From Streptomyces sp. NBC_00285 (GTDB lineage Bacteria > Actinomycetota > Actinomycetes > Streptomycetales > Streptomycetaceae), in contig NZ_CP108055.1 in NCBI RefSeq assembly GCF_036174265.1, positions 124,001 to 188,000 on the forward strand: DNA of 64,000 bases, given 5' to 3'. How positions within the stretch are numbered: the stretch's first letter is position 1; each line of letters opens with the position of its first letter. Shown here piece after piece: positions 7,454 to 18,900 of this stretch. A model generated the notes under the pieces. The model saw nothing but the letters and a program-made list of their open reading frames with translations, was not told the DNA's origin and did not search any database. Position numbers and translations under genes: made by a program.

Positions 7454-10006
7454 TTACGACGTGGCCGTCGCCGACAGGTCGGTGGGGGTGGGCGCGTGCC
7501 TGAGGGCGGCCGGGAGGGTGAGGACCATGGTGAGGCCGCCGCCGGGGGTGTCCTCGGCGGTGAGGGTGCCGCCCATGGCCTCGGCGAAGCCGCGGGCGAC
7601 CGCGAGGCCGAGGCCGACGCCGTTGCCGCGCGGGGCGTCGCCGTAGCGCTGGAAGGGCGCGAAGATACGGTCCTTGGCCTCGTCCGGGACGCCCGGGCCC
7701 CGGTCGACGACGCGCACCTCCACGCGGTCGGCGAGCGCGCTGGCCGACACCACCACCGGCTCGCCGTCCGGGCTGTACTTGACCGCGTTCTCCACGACGT
7801 TGGCGACGGAGCGCTCCAGCAGCCCCTTGTCGACGGCGACCATCGGCAGGGTTTCGGGGATGTCCAGGGCCACGACCGACTCCGGGTCGGGGATGCCGAC
7901 GAGCGCCAGGGGGACGACCTCGTCCAGATCCACCTCGCGGATCAGCGGCTCGACGGTTCCGGTCTGGAGGCGGGACATGTCCAGCAGGTTCCCGACCAGG
8001 TGGTCAAGGCGGTCGGCGCCCTCCTCGATCGCGGCGAGGAGTTCGGCCTGGTCCTCCTCGGACCACTCCACGTCCTCGGAGCGCAGGGAGGTGACGGAGG
8101 CTTTGATCCCGGCGAGCGGGGTGCGCAGGTCGTGGCTGACGGCGGCGAGCAGGGCGGTGCGGATGCGGTTGCCCTCGGCCAGTTCCTTGGCCTGGTCCGC
8201 TTCGGACTGCAGGCGCTGGCGGTCCAGGACGACGGCGGCCTGGGCGGCGAAGGCGGCCAGTACGCGGCGGTCCTCGGCGGGCAGCACGCGGCCGGACAGG
8301 GCCAGCGACATGTGGTCGCCGACCGGCATGTCCACGTCGGCGTCCTCCGGCCGCTTCACCGGCTGCCCGGGGCCGACCCGGCCCGCGCAGGTCCACGGCT
8401 CGACGTCACTCGTGCGCTCCAGCAGGGCCGCCGACTCCATGATGAAGGTCTCGCGAACCCGCTCCAGCAGCTCCTCCAGACCGGTCTCACCGCGCAGCAC
8501 GTTGCCCGCGAGGAAGGAAAGGATCTCCGACTCGGCGCGCAGCCGGGCCGCCTGGTGGGTGCGGCGGGCGGCCAGGTCCACGACGGAGGCCACGGAGACC
8601 GCCACCCCCACGAAGATCACCAGAGCCAGGATGTTCTTGGGGTCGGCGATCGTGATGCGGTGCACCGGCGGCGTGAAATACCAGTTCAGCAGCATCGTGC
8701 CGACCGCCGCCGAGGCGAGCGCTGGGAAGAGGCCGCCGAGCAGGGCGGATGCCACCGTCAGCGTCAGGAAGAGCAGCATGTCGTTGGTGAGGCCGAGGTT
8801 CGCGTCGACGTGGGTGAGCAGCAGCGTGAGCAGTGCGGGGCCGCCGATGCCGGTGAGCCAGCCCCACAGGACGCGGGAGCGGCCAAGGTGTGCGCGCCGG
8901 GCCACCGGCAGGCCGCGTCCCTTGCCCGCCTCGTCGTGCGTGATCAGGTGGACGTCCAGGTCGGGCCCCGAATCGCGGGCCACCGTGGCCCCGACGCCGG
9001 GCCCGAAGACGTACTGCCAGCTCTTGCGGCGGGACACACCGAGGACGATCTGGGTGGCGTTCACGCCGCGTGCGAAGTCGAGTAGCGCCACGGGGATGTC
9101 GTCGCCGACGACGTGGTGGAAGGTGCCGCCGAGGTCCTCCACCAGGGTGCGCTGGACTGCCAGTTCCTTGGGCGAGGCGGAGGTGAGTCCGTCGCTGCGG
9201 GAGATGTAGACGGCCAGCACCTCGCCGCCGGCGCCCTTCTCCGCCAGTCGCGTGGCCCGGCGGATCAGGGTGCGGCCCTCGGGGCCGCCGGTCAGTCCGA
9301 CCACGATCCGCTCGCGCGAGCCCCAGATCTTCGAGACCCGGTGCTGGCTGCGGTACTCGTTCAGGTACTCGTCGACCCGGTCGGCCACCCACAGCAGCGC
9401 CAGCTCGCGCAGCGCGGTCAGGTTGCCGGGCCGGAAGTAGTTGGACAGGGCTGCATCCACCTTGTCCGGCTTGTAGATGTTGCCGTGCGCCATGCGGCGG
9501 CGCAGCGCGGGCGGTGACATGTCGACCAGTTCGATCTGGTCCGCGCGGCGCACCACCTCGTCCGGGACGGTCTCCTTCTGCCGGACGTCGGTTATCGACT
9601 CGACGACGTCACCGAGGGACTCCAGGTGCTGGATGTTGACCGTGGAGACGACGTCGATCCCGGCCGCGAGCAGCTCTTCGACGTCCTGCCACCGCTTGGC
9701 GTTGCGCGAGCCGGGGATGTTGGTGTGGGGCAGCTCGTCGACGAGGGCCACCGCGGGACGCCGGGCGAGCACGGCATCCACGTCCATCTCGGTGAAGACG
9801 CCGCCGCGGTATTCGAGCTCCTTGCGCGGCACCTCCTCCAGGCCGTGCAGCATCACCTCGGTGCGGGGCCGGTTGTGGTGCTCGACGAAGGCCACGACGC
9901 AGTCGGTGCCCCGCTCGATACGGCGGTGCGCCTCGGACAGCATCGCGTACGTCTTGCCGACGCCCGGTGCCGCGCCGAGATAAATCCGTAGCTTGCCGCG
10001 TGCCAT
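7454..10006 (-). CDS. kdpD: KdpD osmosensitive K+ sensor histidine kinase
   Basis: An 850-residue membrane sensor kinase. The N-terminus carries the KdpD domain with Walker A (GAAPGVGKTYAML, about residues 9-21) and DELPHTN, then a universal-stress-like domain to about residue 370. Four DUF4118 helices, a GAF-like region, the phosphoacceptor H-box AVSHDLRTPL (about residue 625) and a HATPase domain with N and G boxes (ENAVKYSP, GVGLGLAVARG) follow. KdpD senses low K+ or osmotic stress and phosphorylates KdpE. ATG 10006 is chosen because AGAGGCGAG lies just upstream and MARGKLRIYLG is the canonical start. The gene follows kdpE by 46 bp. Confidence 0.95.
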   Translation of the reverse strand: MARGKLRIYLGAAPGVGKTYAMLSEAHRRIERGTDCVVAFVEHHNRPRTEVMLHGLEEVPRKELEYRGGVFTEMDVDAVLARRPAVALVDELPHTNIPGSRNAKRWQDVEELLAAGIDVVSTVNIQHLESLGDVVESITDVRQKETVPDEVVRRADQIELVDMSPPALRRRMAHGNIYKPDKVDAALSNYFRPGNLTALRELALLWVADRVDEYLNEYRSQHRVSKIWGSRERIVVGLTGGPEGRTLIRRATRLAEKGAGGEVLAVYISRSDGLTSASPKELAVQRTLVEDLGGTFHHVVGDDIPVALLDFARGVNATQIVLGVSRRKSWQYVFGPGVGATVARDSGPDLDVHLITHDEAGKGRGLPVARRAHLGRSRVLWGWLTGIGGPALLTLLLTHVDANLGLTNDMLLFLTLTVASALLGGLFPALASAAVGTMLLNWYFTPPVHRITIADPKNILALVIFVGVAVSVASVVDLAARRTHQAARLRAESEILSFLAGNVLRGETGLEELLERVRETFIMESAALLERTSDVEPWTCAGRVGPGQPVKRPEDADVDMPVGDHMSLALSGRVLPAEDRRVLAAFAAQAAVVLDRQRLQSEADQAKELAEGNRIRTALLAAVSHDLRTPLAGIKASVTSLRSEDVEWSEEDQAELLAAIEEGADRLDHLVGNLLDMSRLQTGTVEPLIREVDLDEVVPLALVGIPDPESVVALDIPETLPMVAVDKGLLERSVANVVENAVKYSPDGEPVVVSASALADRVEVRVVDRGPGVPDEAKDRIFAPFQRYGDAPRGNGVGLGLAVARGFAEAMGGTLTAEDTPGGGLTMVLTLPAALRHAPTPTDLSATATS

Positions 10007-10052
10007 CGTCTCGCCTCTGCGGTCGTGTGCGGTGAGGAGCATGGTGAGAGCG

Positions 10053-10736
10053 TCATGACTCGAAGCGGTAGCCCATTCCCGGCTCGGTGATCAGATAGCG
10101 CGGGTGGGCGGGGTCAGCTTCGAGCTTGCGCCTCAGCTGCGCCATATAGACCCGAAGATAGTTGGTCTTGCTTCCGTAGGAGGGGCCCCAGACCTCCTGG
10201 AGCAGCTGCTTCTGTGTGACGAGGCGCCCGGGGCTGCAGACCAGGATTTCCAGCAGATGCCACTCCGTCGGGGTGAGGCGTACGTCGCGTCCGCCGCGGG
10301 TCGCCTTCTTGGCCAGCAGGTCGACCGTGAAGCCGTCCGTGGTGACCACGGTCGTCTCGGGGGCCAGCGGCAGGGCCTCGGTGCGACGCACGGCGGCGCG
10401 CAGCCGGGCCAGGAGTTCGTCCATGCTGAACGGCTTGGTAATGTAGTCGTCGGCGCCCGCGTCGAGGGCTGCGACCTTCTCCTCGGACGCGCGACGTGCG
10501 GACAGGACCAGGACGGGCACCCGGGTCCAGCCGCGCAGCGCTTTGATCACCTCGACGCCGTCCATGTCGGGCAGACCGAGGTCGAGCACCACCACGTCGG
10601 GCTGGCGCGCGGCGGCCAGCCGGAGCGCGGTGGCGCCGTCCGGCGCCGCGTCCACTCCGTAATGCCGGGCCTGCATGTTGATCACAAGGGCTCGTACGAG
10701 CTGTGGATCGTCCTCCACCACCAGCACCCGGGTCAT
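10053..10736 (-). CDS. kdpE: KdpE response regulator
   Basis: A 227-residue OmpR/PhoB-class regulator. The receiver domain (residues 1-115) has acidic Glu8-Asp9-Asp10, phosphoacceptor Asp52 in VVVLDLGLPDMDG and the conserved Lys in YITKPFS. The C-terminal winged helix (about 130-225) ends in YLITEPGMGYRFES. KdpE~P activates kdpFABC. A strong terminator separates it from kdpC, so kdpED probably has its own promoter in 10737-10788, although readthrough from kdpC is possible. The 11-bp phased repeats upstream of kdpF and of the KimA-like gene are plausible binding sites. Confidence 0.93.
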   Translation of the reverse strand: MTRVLVVEDDPQLVRALVINMQARHYGVDAAPDGATALRLAAARQPDVVVLDLGLPDMDGVEVIKALRGWTRVPVLVLSARRASEEKVAALDAGADDYITKPFSMDELLARLRAAVRRTEALPLAPETTVVTTDGFTVDLLAKKATRGGRDVRLTPTEWHLLEILVCSPGRLVTQKQLLQEVWGPSYGSKTNYLRVYMAQLRRKLEADPAHPRYLITEPGMGYRFES

Positions 10737-10788
10737 CGGCGTGCGGCCTTCCTGTCATCGGTGGGGTCAGGGCCTTCGAGTCGGCGGC

Positions 10789-10834
10789 GGGAGCCGGCGG
10801 GGCGGGGATTCCCAGCCCAGCCCCGCCGGCTCCC
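10789..10834 (-). terminator. Terminator hairpin after kdpC
   Basis: A perfect 15-bp inverted repeat (GGGAGCCGGCGGGGC at 10789-10803 and its complement at 10820-10834) with a 16-nt loop. It lies between the kdpC stop and the kdpE start. There is no clear U-tract, which is common for high-GC actinobacterial terminators. Confidence 0.75.
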
Positions 10835-10857
10835 AGTCGTCTCTGCCGCTAACGCCA

Positions 10858-11469
10858 TCAGTTCCTGGCCAGTTCCTTGAGCGCGATGTTGAGTTCGAGG
10901 ACGTTGACCGTCGGCTCGCCAAGGAACCCGGCCGTGCGGCCGTCGGTGTGGTCCTTCACCAGCTTTTGGACCTGCGCGACCGTCAGACCGTTGTGCTCGG
11001 CCACCCGCTTGACCTGGATGTCCGCGTACTCCTTGGAGATGTCCGGGTCGATTGCCGAGGCGGAGCCGGTGACCGCGTCCTTGGGGACCTCGGACTGCGG
11101 TACGTCGTTGAACTCGGCGACCTGTTTCTTGGCCGCCTTGACGTTCTTGACGAGGGTCGGGTCACTGGCGCCGAGCTGGCTGGAGCCGGTGGACAGCGGG
11201 TCGTAGCCGCTGTTGGAGGGGCGGCCCTGGAACCACTTCGGGTCCGGCTTGTCGGTTCCCTTGATGTTCCAGCTCTGGCCGATCAGCTTGGAGCCGACCT
11301 CCTTGCCGTCGACCTTCACCATCGAGCCGTTGGCCTTGTCGTGGAAGGCGAGTTGTCCGATGCCGGTCACCACCAGCGGATAGATGACACCGGTCACGAC
11401 CGTGAGGACGAGCAGCATGCGCAGCGCCGCCCACACCATGCGCCCGGTGTTGACTACGGAGTTGTTCAT
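10858..11469 (-). CDS. kdpC: KdpC, chaperone-like subunit of the K+-ATPase
   Basis: A 203-residue protein with one N-terminal membrane helix (about residues 12-32, ALRMLLVLTVVTGVIYPLVV) and a periplasmic-side domain. The motif GRPSNSGYDPLSTGSSQLG around residues 85-103 is the KdpC hallmark. It assists ATP binding by KdpB and assembly of the KdpFABC complex. It is the last gene of kdpFABC, 5 bp after kdpB, and is followed by a 15-bp terminator stem. Confidence 0.95.
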   Translation of the reverse strand: MNNSVVNTGRMVWAALRMLLVLTVVTGVIYPLVVTGIGQLAFHDKANGSMVKVDGKEVGSKLIGQSWNIKGTDKPDPKWFQGRPSNSGYDPLSTGSSQLGASDPTLVKNVKAAKKQVAEFNDVPQSEVPKDAVTGSASAIDPDISKEYADIQVKRVAEHNGLTVAQVQKLVKDHTDGRTAGFLGEPTVNVLELNIALKELARN

Positions 11470-11474
11470 GCTGA

Positions 11475-13618
<2,144 letters not shown>

Positions 13619-13622
<4 letters not shown>

Positions 13623-15283
13623 GACGCCAGCCCCTCAGCGAGCGGGCCCAGCGCGAGGGCGGGGAAGAACGTCAGACCGGTGATGATCATGATCGCTCCC
13701 ACGAGAAGGCCGGTGAACAGGGGCTTCTCCGTGCGTAGCGTGCCCGCGGTCTCCGGGACGGGCTTCTGCTCGGCGAGCGAGCCGGCCAGCGCCAGCACGA
13801 ACACCATCGGCAGGAACCGGCCCAGGACCATGCACAGGCCCAGCGTCGTGTTGAAGAAGTCGGTGTTCGCGCCGAAGCCCGCGAAAGCCGAGCCGTTGTT
13901 GTTCGACGCCGAGGTGAAGGCGTACAGCACCTCGGAGAAGCCGTGCGCCCCGATGTTGGTCATGGCCTCCTTGCCGTCCGGTAGAGCCATGGCAACCCCG
14001 GCGCCGATCAGCACCAGCGCCGGCGTGACGAGGATGTAGCAGGCCGCCAACTTGATCTCGCGGGTGCCGATCTTCTTGCCCAGGTACTCGGGCGTACGGC
14101 CGACCATCAGGCCAGCGAGGAACACCGCAATGATCGCCATGATCAGCATGCCGTAGAGGCCGGATCCGGTACCGCCGGGCGCGATCTCGCCGAGCATCAT
14201 GCCCAGCAGCAGCACTCCGCCGGAAAGGCCGCTGAAGGAGTCGTGGAAGGAGTTGACCGACCCGGTCGAGGTCATCGTGGTGGAGACCCCGAACACCGAG
14301 GACGGGCCCTCGCCGAAGCGCTGTTCCTTGCCCTCCATCGCGCCGCCCGCGAGCTGCGAGGCGGTGCCCGGGTGGGCGTACTCCAGCCAGGTCACCGCGA
14401 CCACGCCGGCGAACCAGATGATGCCCATCGCGGCCACGATCGCGTAGCCCTGCTTGACGTTGCCGACCATCTTGCCGAAGGTGCGCGGCAGCGAGAACGG
14501 GATCACCAGCAGCAGGAAGATCTCCAGCAGGTTCGTGAACCCGTTGGGATTCTCGAACGGGTGGGCGCTGTTGGCGTTGAAGAAGCCGCCGCCGTTCGTC
14601 CCGACGTCCTTGATGGCCTCCTGGGAGGCGACCGCGCCGGGGCTGATGGCCTGCTTGTCACCGGTGAGCGTGGTGATGGTGTGGATGTCGCCGAAGTTCT
14701 GGATGGCGCCCGCCGCGATCAGCACGACCGCCGCGACCACCGAGATCGGGATCAGGATGCGGACGATGCAGCGCACCAGGTCCGCCCAGAAGTTTCCCAG
14801 ATCGCCCGTGCGGGACCGGGCGAAACCGCGGACCAGCGCCGCCGCAACGGCGATGCCGACGGCTGCGGAGACGAAGTTCTGCACGGCCAGACCGGCGGTC
14901 TGGGTGACGTGGCTCATCGCCACCTCACCCGAGTACGACTGCCAGTTGGTGTTCGACACAAACGACGCGGCCGTGTTGAACGCCTGGTCCGGGCTGATCG
15001 GCTTGAAGCCGATCGACAGCGGCAGCTTGTCCTGCACGCGCTGCAGCACGTACAGGAACAGCACGCTCACCGCGGAGAAGACGAGCATGCCGCGCAGGTA
15101 CGCCGGCCAGCGCATCTCCGCGTCCGGGTCGGCACCCACCGAGCGGTAGATCCACCGCTCGACGCGCAGGTGCTTCCTGGACTGGAAGACGGCGGCCATG
15201 TAGTCCCCGAAGGGACGGTGCACCAGAGCGAGCGCGCCGACCAGCGCGATCACCATGAGCACATCAGCAAGAACGGAGCTCAT
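13619..15283 (-). CDS. kdpA: KdpA, K+-binding translocating subunit
   Basis: A 554-residue membrane protein with about ten hydrophobic helices and the repeated pore-loop segments typical of KdpA. These include [19 protein letters not shown] near residues 232-250 and [12 protein letters not shown] near 455-466, which form the selectivity filter regions. It selects and moves K+. It lies 9 bp downstream of kdpF and overlaps kdpB. Confidence 0.95.
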
Positions 15284-15292
15284 GTCGGGGAC

Positions 15293-15382
15293 TCAGAACC
15301 TCTCCGGGAAGATCAGGGCGAGGACGAGATAGCCCAGCAGAGCGACGGCCACGATCAGGCCGACGATGTTCTCGGCGGTCAC
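15293..15382 (-). CDS. kdpF: KdpF, small K+-ATPase subunit
   Basis: A 29-residue single-span membrane peptide (VTAENIVGLIVAVALLGYLV and a short tail ending FPERF). KdpF stabilises the KdpFABC complex. The GTG start overlaps the TGA of the preceding 27-codon ORF by 4 nt, so its translation is probably coupled. It is easily missed because of its size. Confidence 0.88.
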   Translation of the reverse strand: MTAENIVGLIVAVALLGYLVLALIFPERF

Positions 15383-15462
15383 AGCTTCGTCACCCCCTTG
15401 GCGACGAGGGCAACCAGCGCGAACACCGCGACGGTGGTGACGACGAAGGCCAGGTCGGCCAT
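15379..15462 (-). CDS. 27-residue membrane ORF at the head of the kdp operon
   Basis: The frame opens with ATG 15462, preceded by a good AGGAG about 7 nt upstream, and encodes MADLAFVVTTVAVFALVALV plus a basic tail (AKGVTKL). It is one hydrophobic helix, much like KdpF in size and design. Its stop overlaps the kdpF start. It could be a second small subunit, a leader that couples translation to kdpF, or a regulator of KdpD. I believe a similar short ORF precedes kdpF in other Streptomyces, but this needs alignment to confirm. Confidence 0.65.
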   Translation of the reverse strand: MADLAFVVTTVAVFALVALVAKGVTKL

Positions 15463-15546
15463 CGCAAGCTCCTGGAAGAGGTTCGGAAATCCGTAAGAGG
15501 ATCTGACCGCTACAGGAAACCTGCCTCCCGGGTCGGATTCGAGGGT

Positions 15547-15597
15547 GCTTAACGGCTCCCTTACGCCGACCCGTACACCCTTGACGCATCCCATACG
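15547..15597 (-). promoter_or_regulatory. Phased CTTACG-type repeats upstream of kdp, candidate KdpE operator
   Basis: On the plus strand GCTTAACG, CCCTTACG, CCTTGACG and CCATACG end at 15554, 15565, 15586 and 15597: steps of 11, 21 and 11 bp. They lie 85-135 bp upstream of the first ATG of the operon. Spacing and position fit an OmpR/PhoB-class activator. The rest of 15463-15826 contains no convincing gene; it holds this array and presumably the kdp promoter. Confidence 0.5.
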
Positions 15598-15826
15598 CCC
15601 AGCCCCGCCAACCCGGTCGCAGCATCACGTACGACGTCCGGACAACGCCGACGACGGGGCAACACCCTGACCGGCAGACAGGCTCAGCCGGGCCCACGCG
15701 CCGGGGCCTCCCTCAAGGCCGGGTAGTTAGCGTTTCCGCAGGTCACGCAAGGGGTGTCGGGGTCCATGCTGTGGCGGCGTAGAGGCCGGGGCCGAGTTTG
15801 TATCGCCACGACCAGGCCCAGGCCCG

Positions 15827-15855
15827 CACGGGCACGACGGCGAGTCGTGCCCGTG
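15827..15855 (-). terminator. Terminator hairpin after the AAA ATPase gene
   Basis: A perfect 11-bp inverted repeat, CACGGGCACGA at 15827-15837 and its complement at 15845-15855, with a 7-nt loop. It lies 45 nt past the stop of the large ATPase gene and would end the flotillin-ATPase transcript before kdp. Confidence 0.75.
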
Positions 15856-15900
15856 TCGGGCAGCTCCCGCGGCAACGGCTCCCGACCGGGCCGTGGCACC

Positions 15901-18900
15901 TCAGTGCTCCTCGTGGGCCGGCGTCGAGCGGGCCGCGTGCCGGCCCGCAGTGTCGGCAATGAGGTGGCGCGGGTCGACTGCGCGGTTGATCGCCGACTCG
16001 ACGGCCGCAACGCGGTCGGCGAGCAGGCCAAGGGCGGCGACGGCGCGGGTGACGGGGTCGCTCCCAAAGCCACCGAGCGTCTGTGTGCGGACGTACGCCG
16101 CCTTCACGTCGGCCCAGCGCGCGGCCTGGTCGGGGGTGAGCGTGTCACGCAGCTCGGCCAGCTTCAGCAGGTTGGCCTCGGCTCCGGTGGTGAGGGTCTG
16201 GGCCTCGGCCCGGTAGTGGTCGTCGATCAGCATGGCCAGCTCGGTGTCGTTCATGACCGGCTGGATACGCTGGGCGATCTTGTTCATGTTGCGGTAGGAG
16301 CCCTGGAGCTGGAAGGGGGGTTCGGTGCGCGTGGCGTCGGACTGGCCGGCGGAGGCGATGTAGGCGGCGTTCACCGCCAGGACCGTCTCACGGGCCGCGA
16401 GCAGGTGCCGCAGTACTGCCAGGATTCGCTCCAGCTCTGCTGGGGCGTATGGGTGGGCCAGCCGGTCGGCGCGGGCCGTCGCGTCGCCCTCGGCCAGGCG
16501 GATGAGCAAGTCGAGGTCGGTGCGGTCGCGGCCGGCGAGCGGGGCGAGGACCGGGTTGGCGGTGAGCGCGTTCTCGATGAAGCTGAGCGCGAAGGCGTTC
16601 TCTTTGCCGGTCAGGACGTCGCCGAGGTTCCACACGTCGGCGCGGTTGGCGAGCATGTCGGGGACGCGGAAGCGGCTGCCGGACTCGGTGTAGGGGTTGC
16701 CGGCCATGCAGACGGCGAAGCGCTTGCCCCGCAGGTCGTAGGTGCGCGGCTCGCCGTCCCGTACGCCCTCGATGCGGCGGGTGGCGTCGCACAGGGGAAT
16801 GAACTTCTGCAGTAGCTCGGGTGAGGTGTGCTGGATGTCGTCCAGGTACAGCAGGGTGTTGTTGCCCGCCTCCAGCGCGAAGTTGATCTTCTGGACCTCA
16901 TGGCGGGCAGTCGCGTTCGGCGCCTCCGCCGGGTCGAGGGAGGTCACCGCATGGCCGAGCGCGGGTCCGTTGACCTTGACCAGGATCAGGCCCAGGCGGT
17001 TGGCGACGTACTCCATGAGGGTCGTCTTGCCGTAGCCGGGCGGAGAGATGAGCAGCAGGAGGCCGCCGGTGTCGGTGCGCTTGGACTCGCCCGTGGTGCC
17101 CAGCTGCTTGGCGAGGCTGTCGCCGACCAGCGGCAGGTACACCTCGTCGATGAGCCTGCTGCGCACGAACGCCGACATCACCCGCGGCCGGTACTCGTCC
17201 AAACGGATCAGGGTGCGCTCGGCGGCCACCAAGGCCGTCCGGCGACGCTGGTACGCCCGGTGGGCGGGGACCTCGTGGGCACGGAACTCCTTGGTGCGGG
17301 CGAGGAATTCGTCGACGCGAACCGTGAGCCCACGGCCGATGATGCGCGGATGAGTGCCCAGCAGCCCCTCAACGGTCTCGGTCAGCGGAGCGTCGGACTC
17401 GTAGCGGGCCAGGTCCGGGCACAGCTCGGCGGCCACCGCCTCGGCCACGTCGCCGGGGGGGATCTCCGAGCCGGTCGTGGTGGTGTACGACGTCAGCCAC
17501 GCCTGCACCAGCTGCCTGCGTGCGGCCGGGTCGGTGAGGACGGCAAGGTCGTCGTCGTAGGCCGACGTGCCCACCGTGCGGCGGAACTTGTCCAGCAGCG
17601 TGCGGGTGCCGGCGCTGATGACGAAGCCGTCGGGGCTGCTCGTCAGCTCCTCGAAGAGGTAGGCGGCCGCCGCTTGGGTGCCGATCGCCTCCGCCAGTTC
17701 GGCCCGCAGGTCGTCGATGGCGGGCGCGAGCCCGAACGTGTCCCGGGCGCGGGCCAGCGACACCGCCCGCCGGGTCCAGCTCTCGCGCTCCTCGGCCGTT
17801 GTGCCGTGCGCCCAGAAGAGCTGGGCGGTGGCGCGGGCGGCGGGCTCGTGGCGCAGCGGACCGGCGCCCTCATGCAGGCGCACCACCGCGGCGAGGATCG
17901 CGGTCGCATCGTGGTCGTGGACGCCGCGCTGGTAGCCCTCGTCGTATGCCGACTCCGCCGCCTGCCGTACCAGCGTTGGCAGGTCGGCCTCTGCGAGCGC
18001 GGCCGGGCCGTGTTCGTCCAGCAGGCGGGCGGCGAGGTGCTCGGCGCGGTAGACCTCGGGCGACTCGGACGGCAGCGAGCGGTCCCAGTACGGCCGGGTG
18101 GCGGCGAAGCCGGGGTCCGTGACCGGCGAGCGGTAGTCGGTACCGGTCAGCGCGAAGGCCAGTCCCTCGCCATGCGGGACCAGCGTCAGCTCCGGCGCCT
18201 GGGTGTTGACGGCGAAGTGGTGGCTGCCCAGCCGGAGGGTGCGGCCGTCGTCGGTGTACAGGTCGGTGCGGTCGCGCAGGGCACGCAGCGCCTCCTGACG
18301 GGCCGCCTTCAGGTGGCCGTCCAGTTCCTCCGCCCGTACCTGGTCGCCGAGTTCGCGCAGGTCGTCGACTAGGCGGCGGACCTTGGCGGGCATCGGGTCG
18401 GAGGTGAAGTACGTGACGATCGCGTCTGTGTCGGCGAGTGTGGCGGCGCGGCGGGCAACCGTCTGGAGAACGCGGGTCGCGGAGTCGGCGAGGCGTTCGG
18501 CGCGGCGGGCGCGGGCGTCGGCGAGGGTCTGTTTACGGGCAGAGAACGCCTCGTGGACCTCGTCGCGCTTGTCCGCCAGCTCGCCGAGGTAGTCGTCGAA
18601 CTCGGCAAACTCCGAGAACTGCGCCTCCAGGTTCTCCACCTGCATCAGCATGCGGGCGAGTTGCTCGTCGCACGCCTCGGGGCTGTCGGCGGCGACGAGC
18701 GCACCGATGACGGCCTGGCCGAGCAGCGCGAACTCGGCGGCGAACTCTGCCCGCCCCTCACGATCCAGTAGCGCGCGGCGGCGGCCGTCGAGGGTGGCGC
18801 GGGCGCGGTTGACTCCGCCGAGGACCTCGGCGATGCGCTCCAGGATGGACGTACGGACGGTGGCGTCGCCGATGTCCAGCCCTGCGACGACCTCGGTCAC

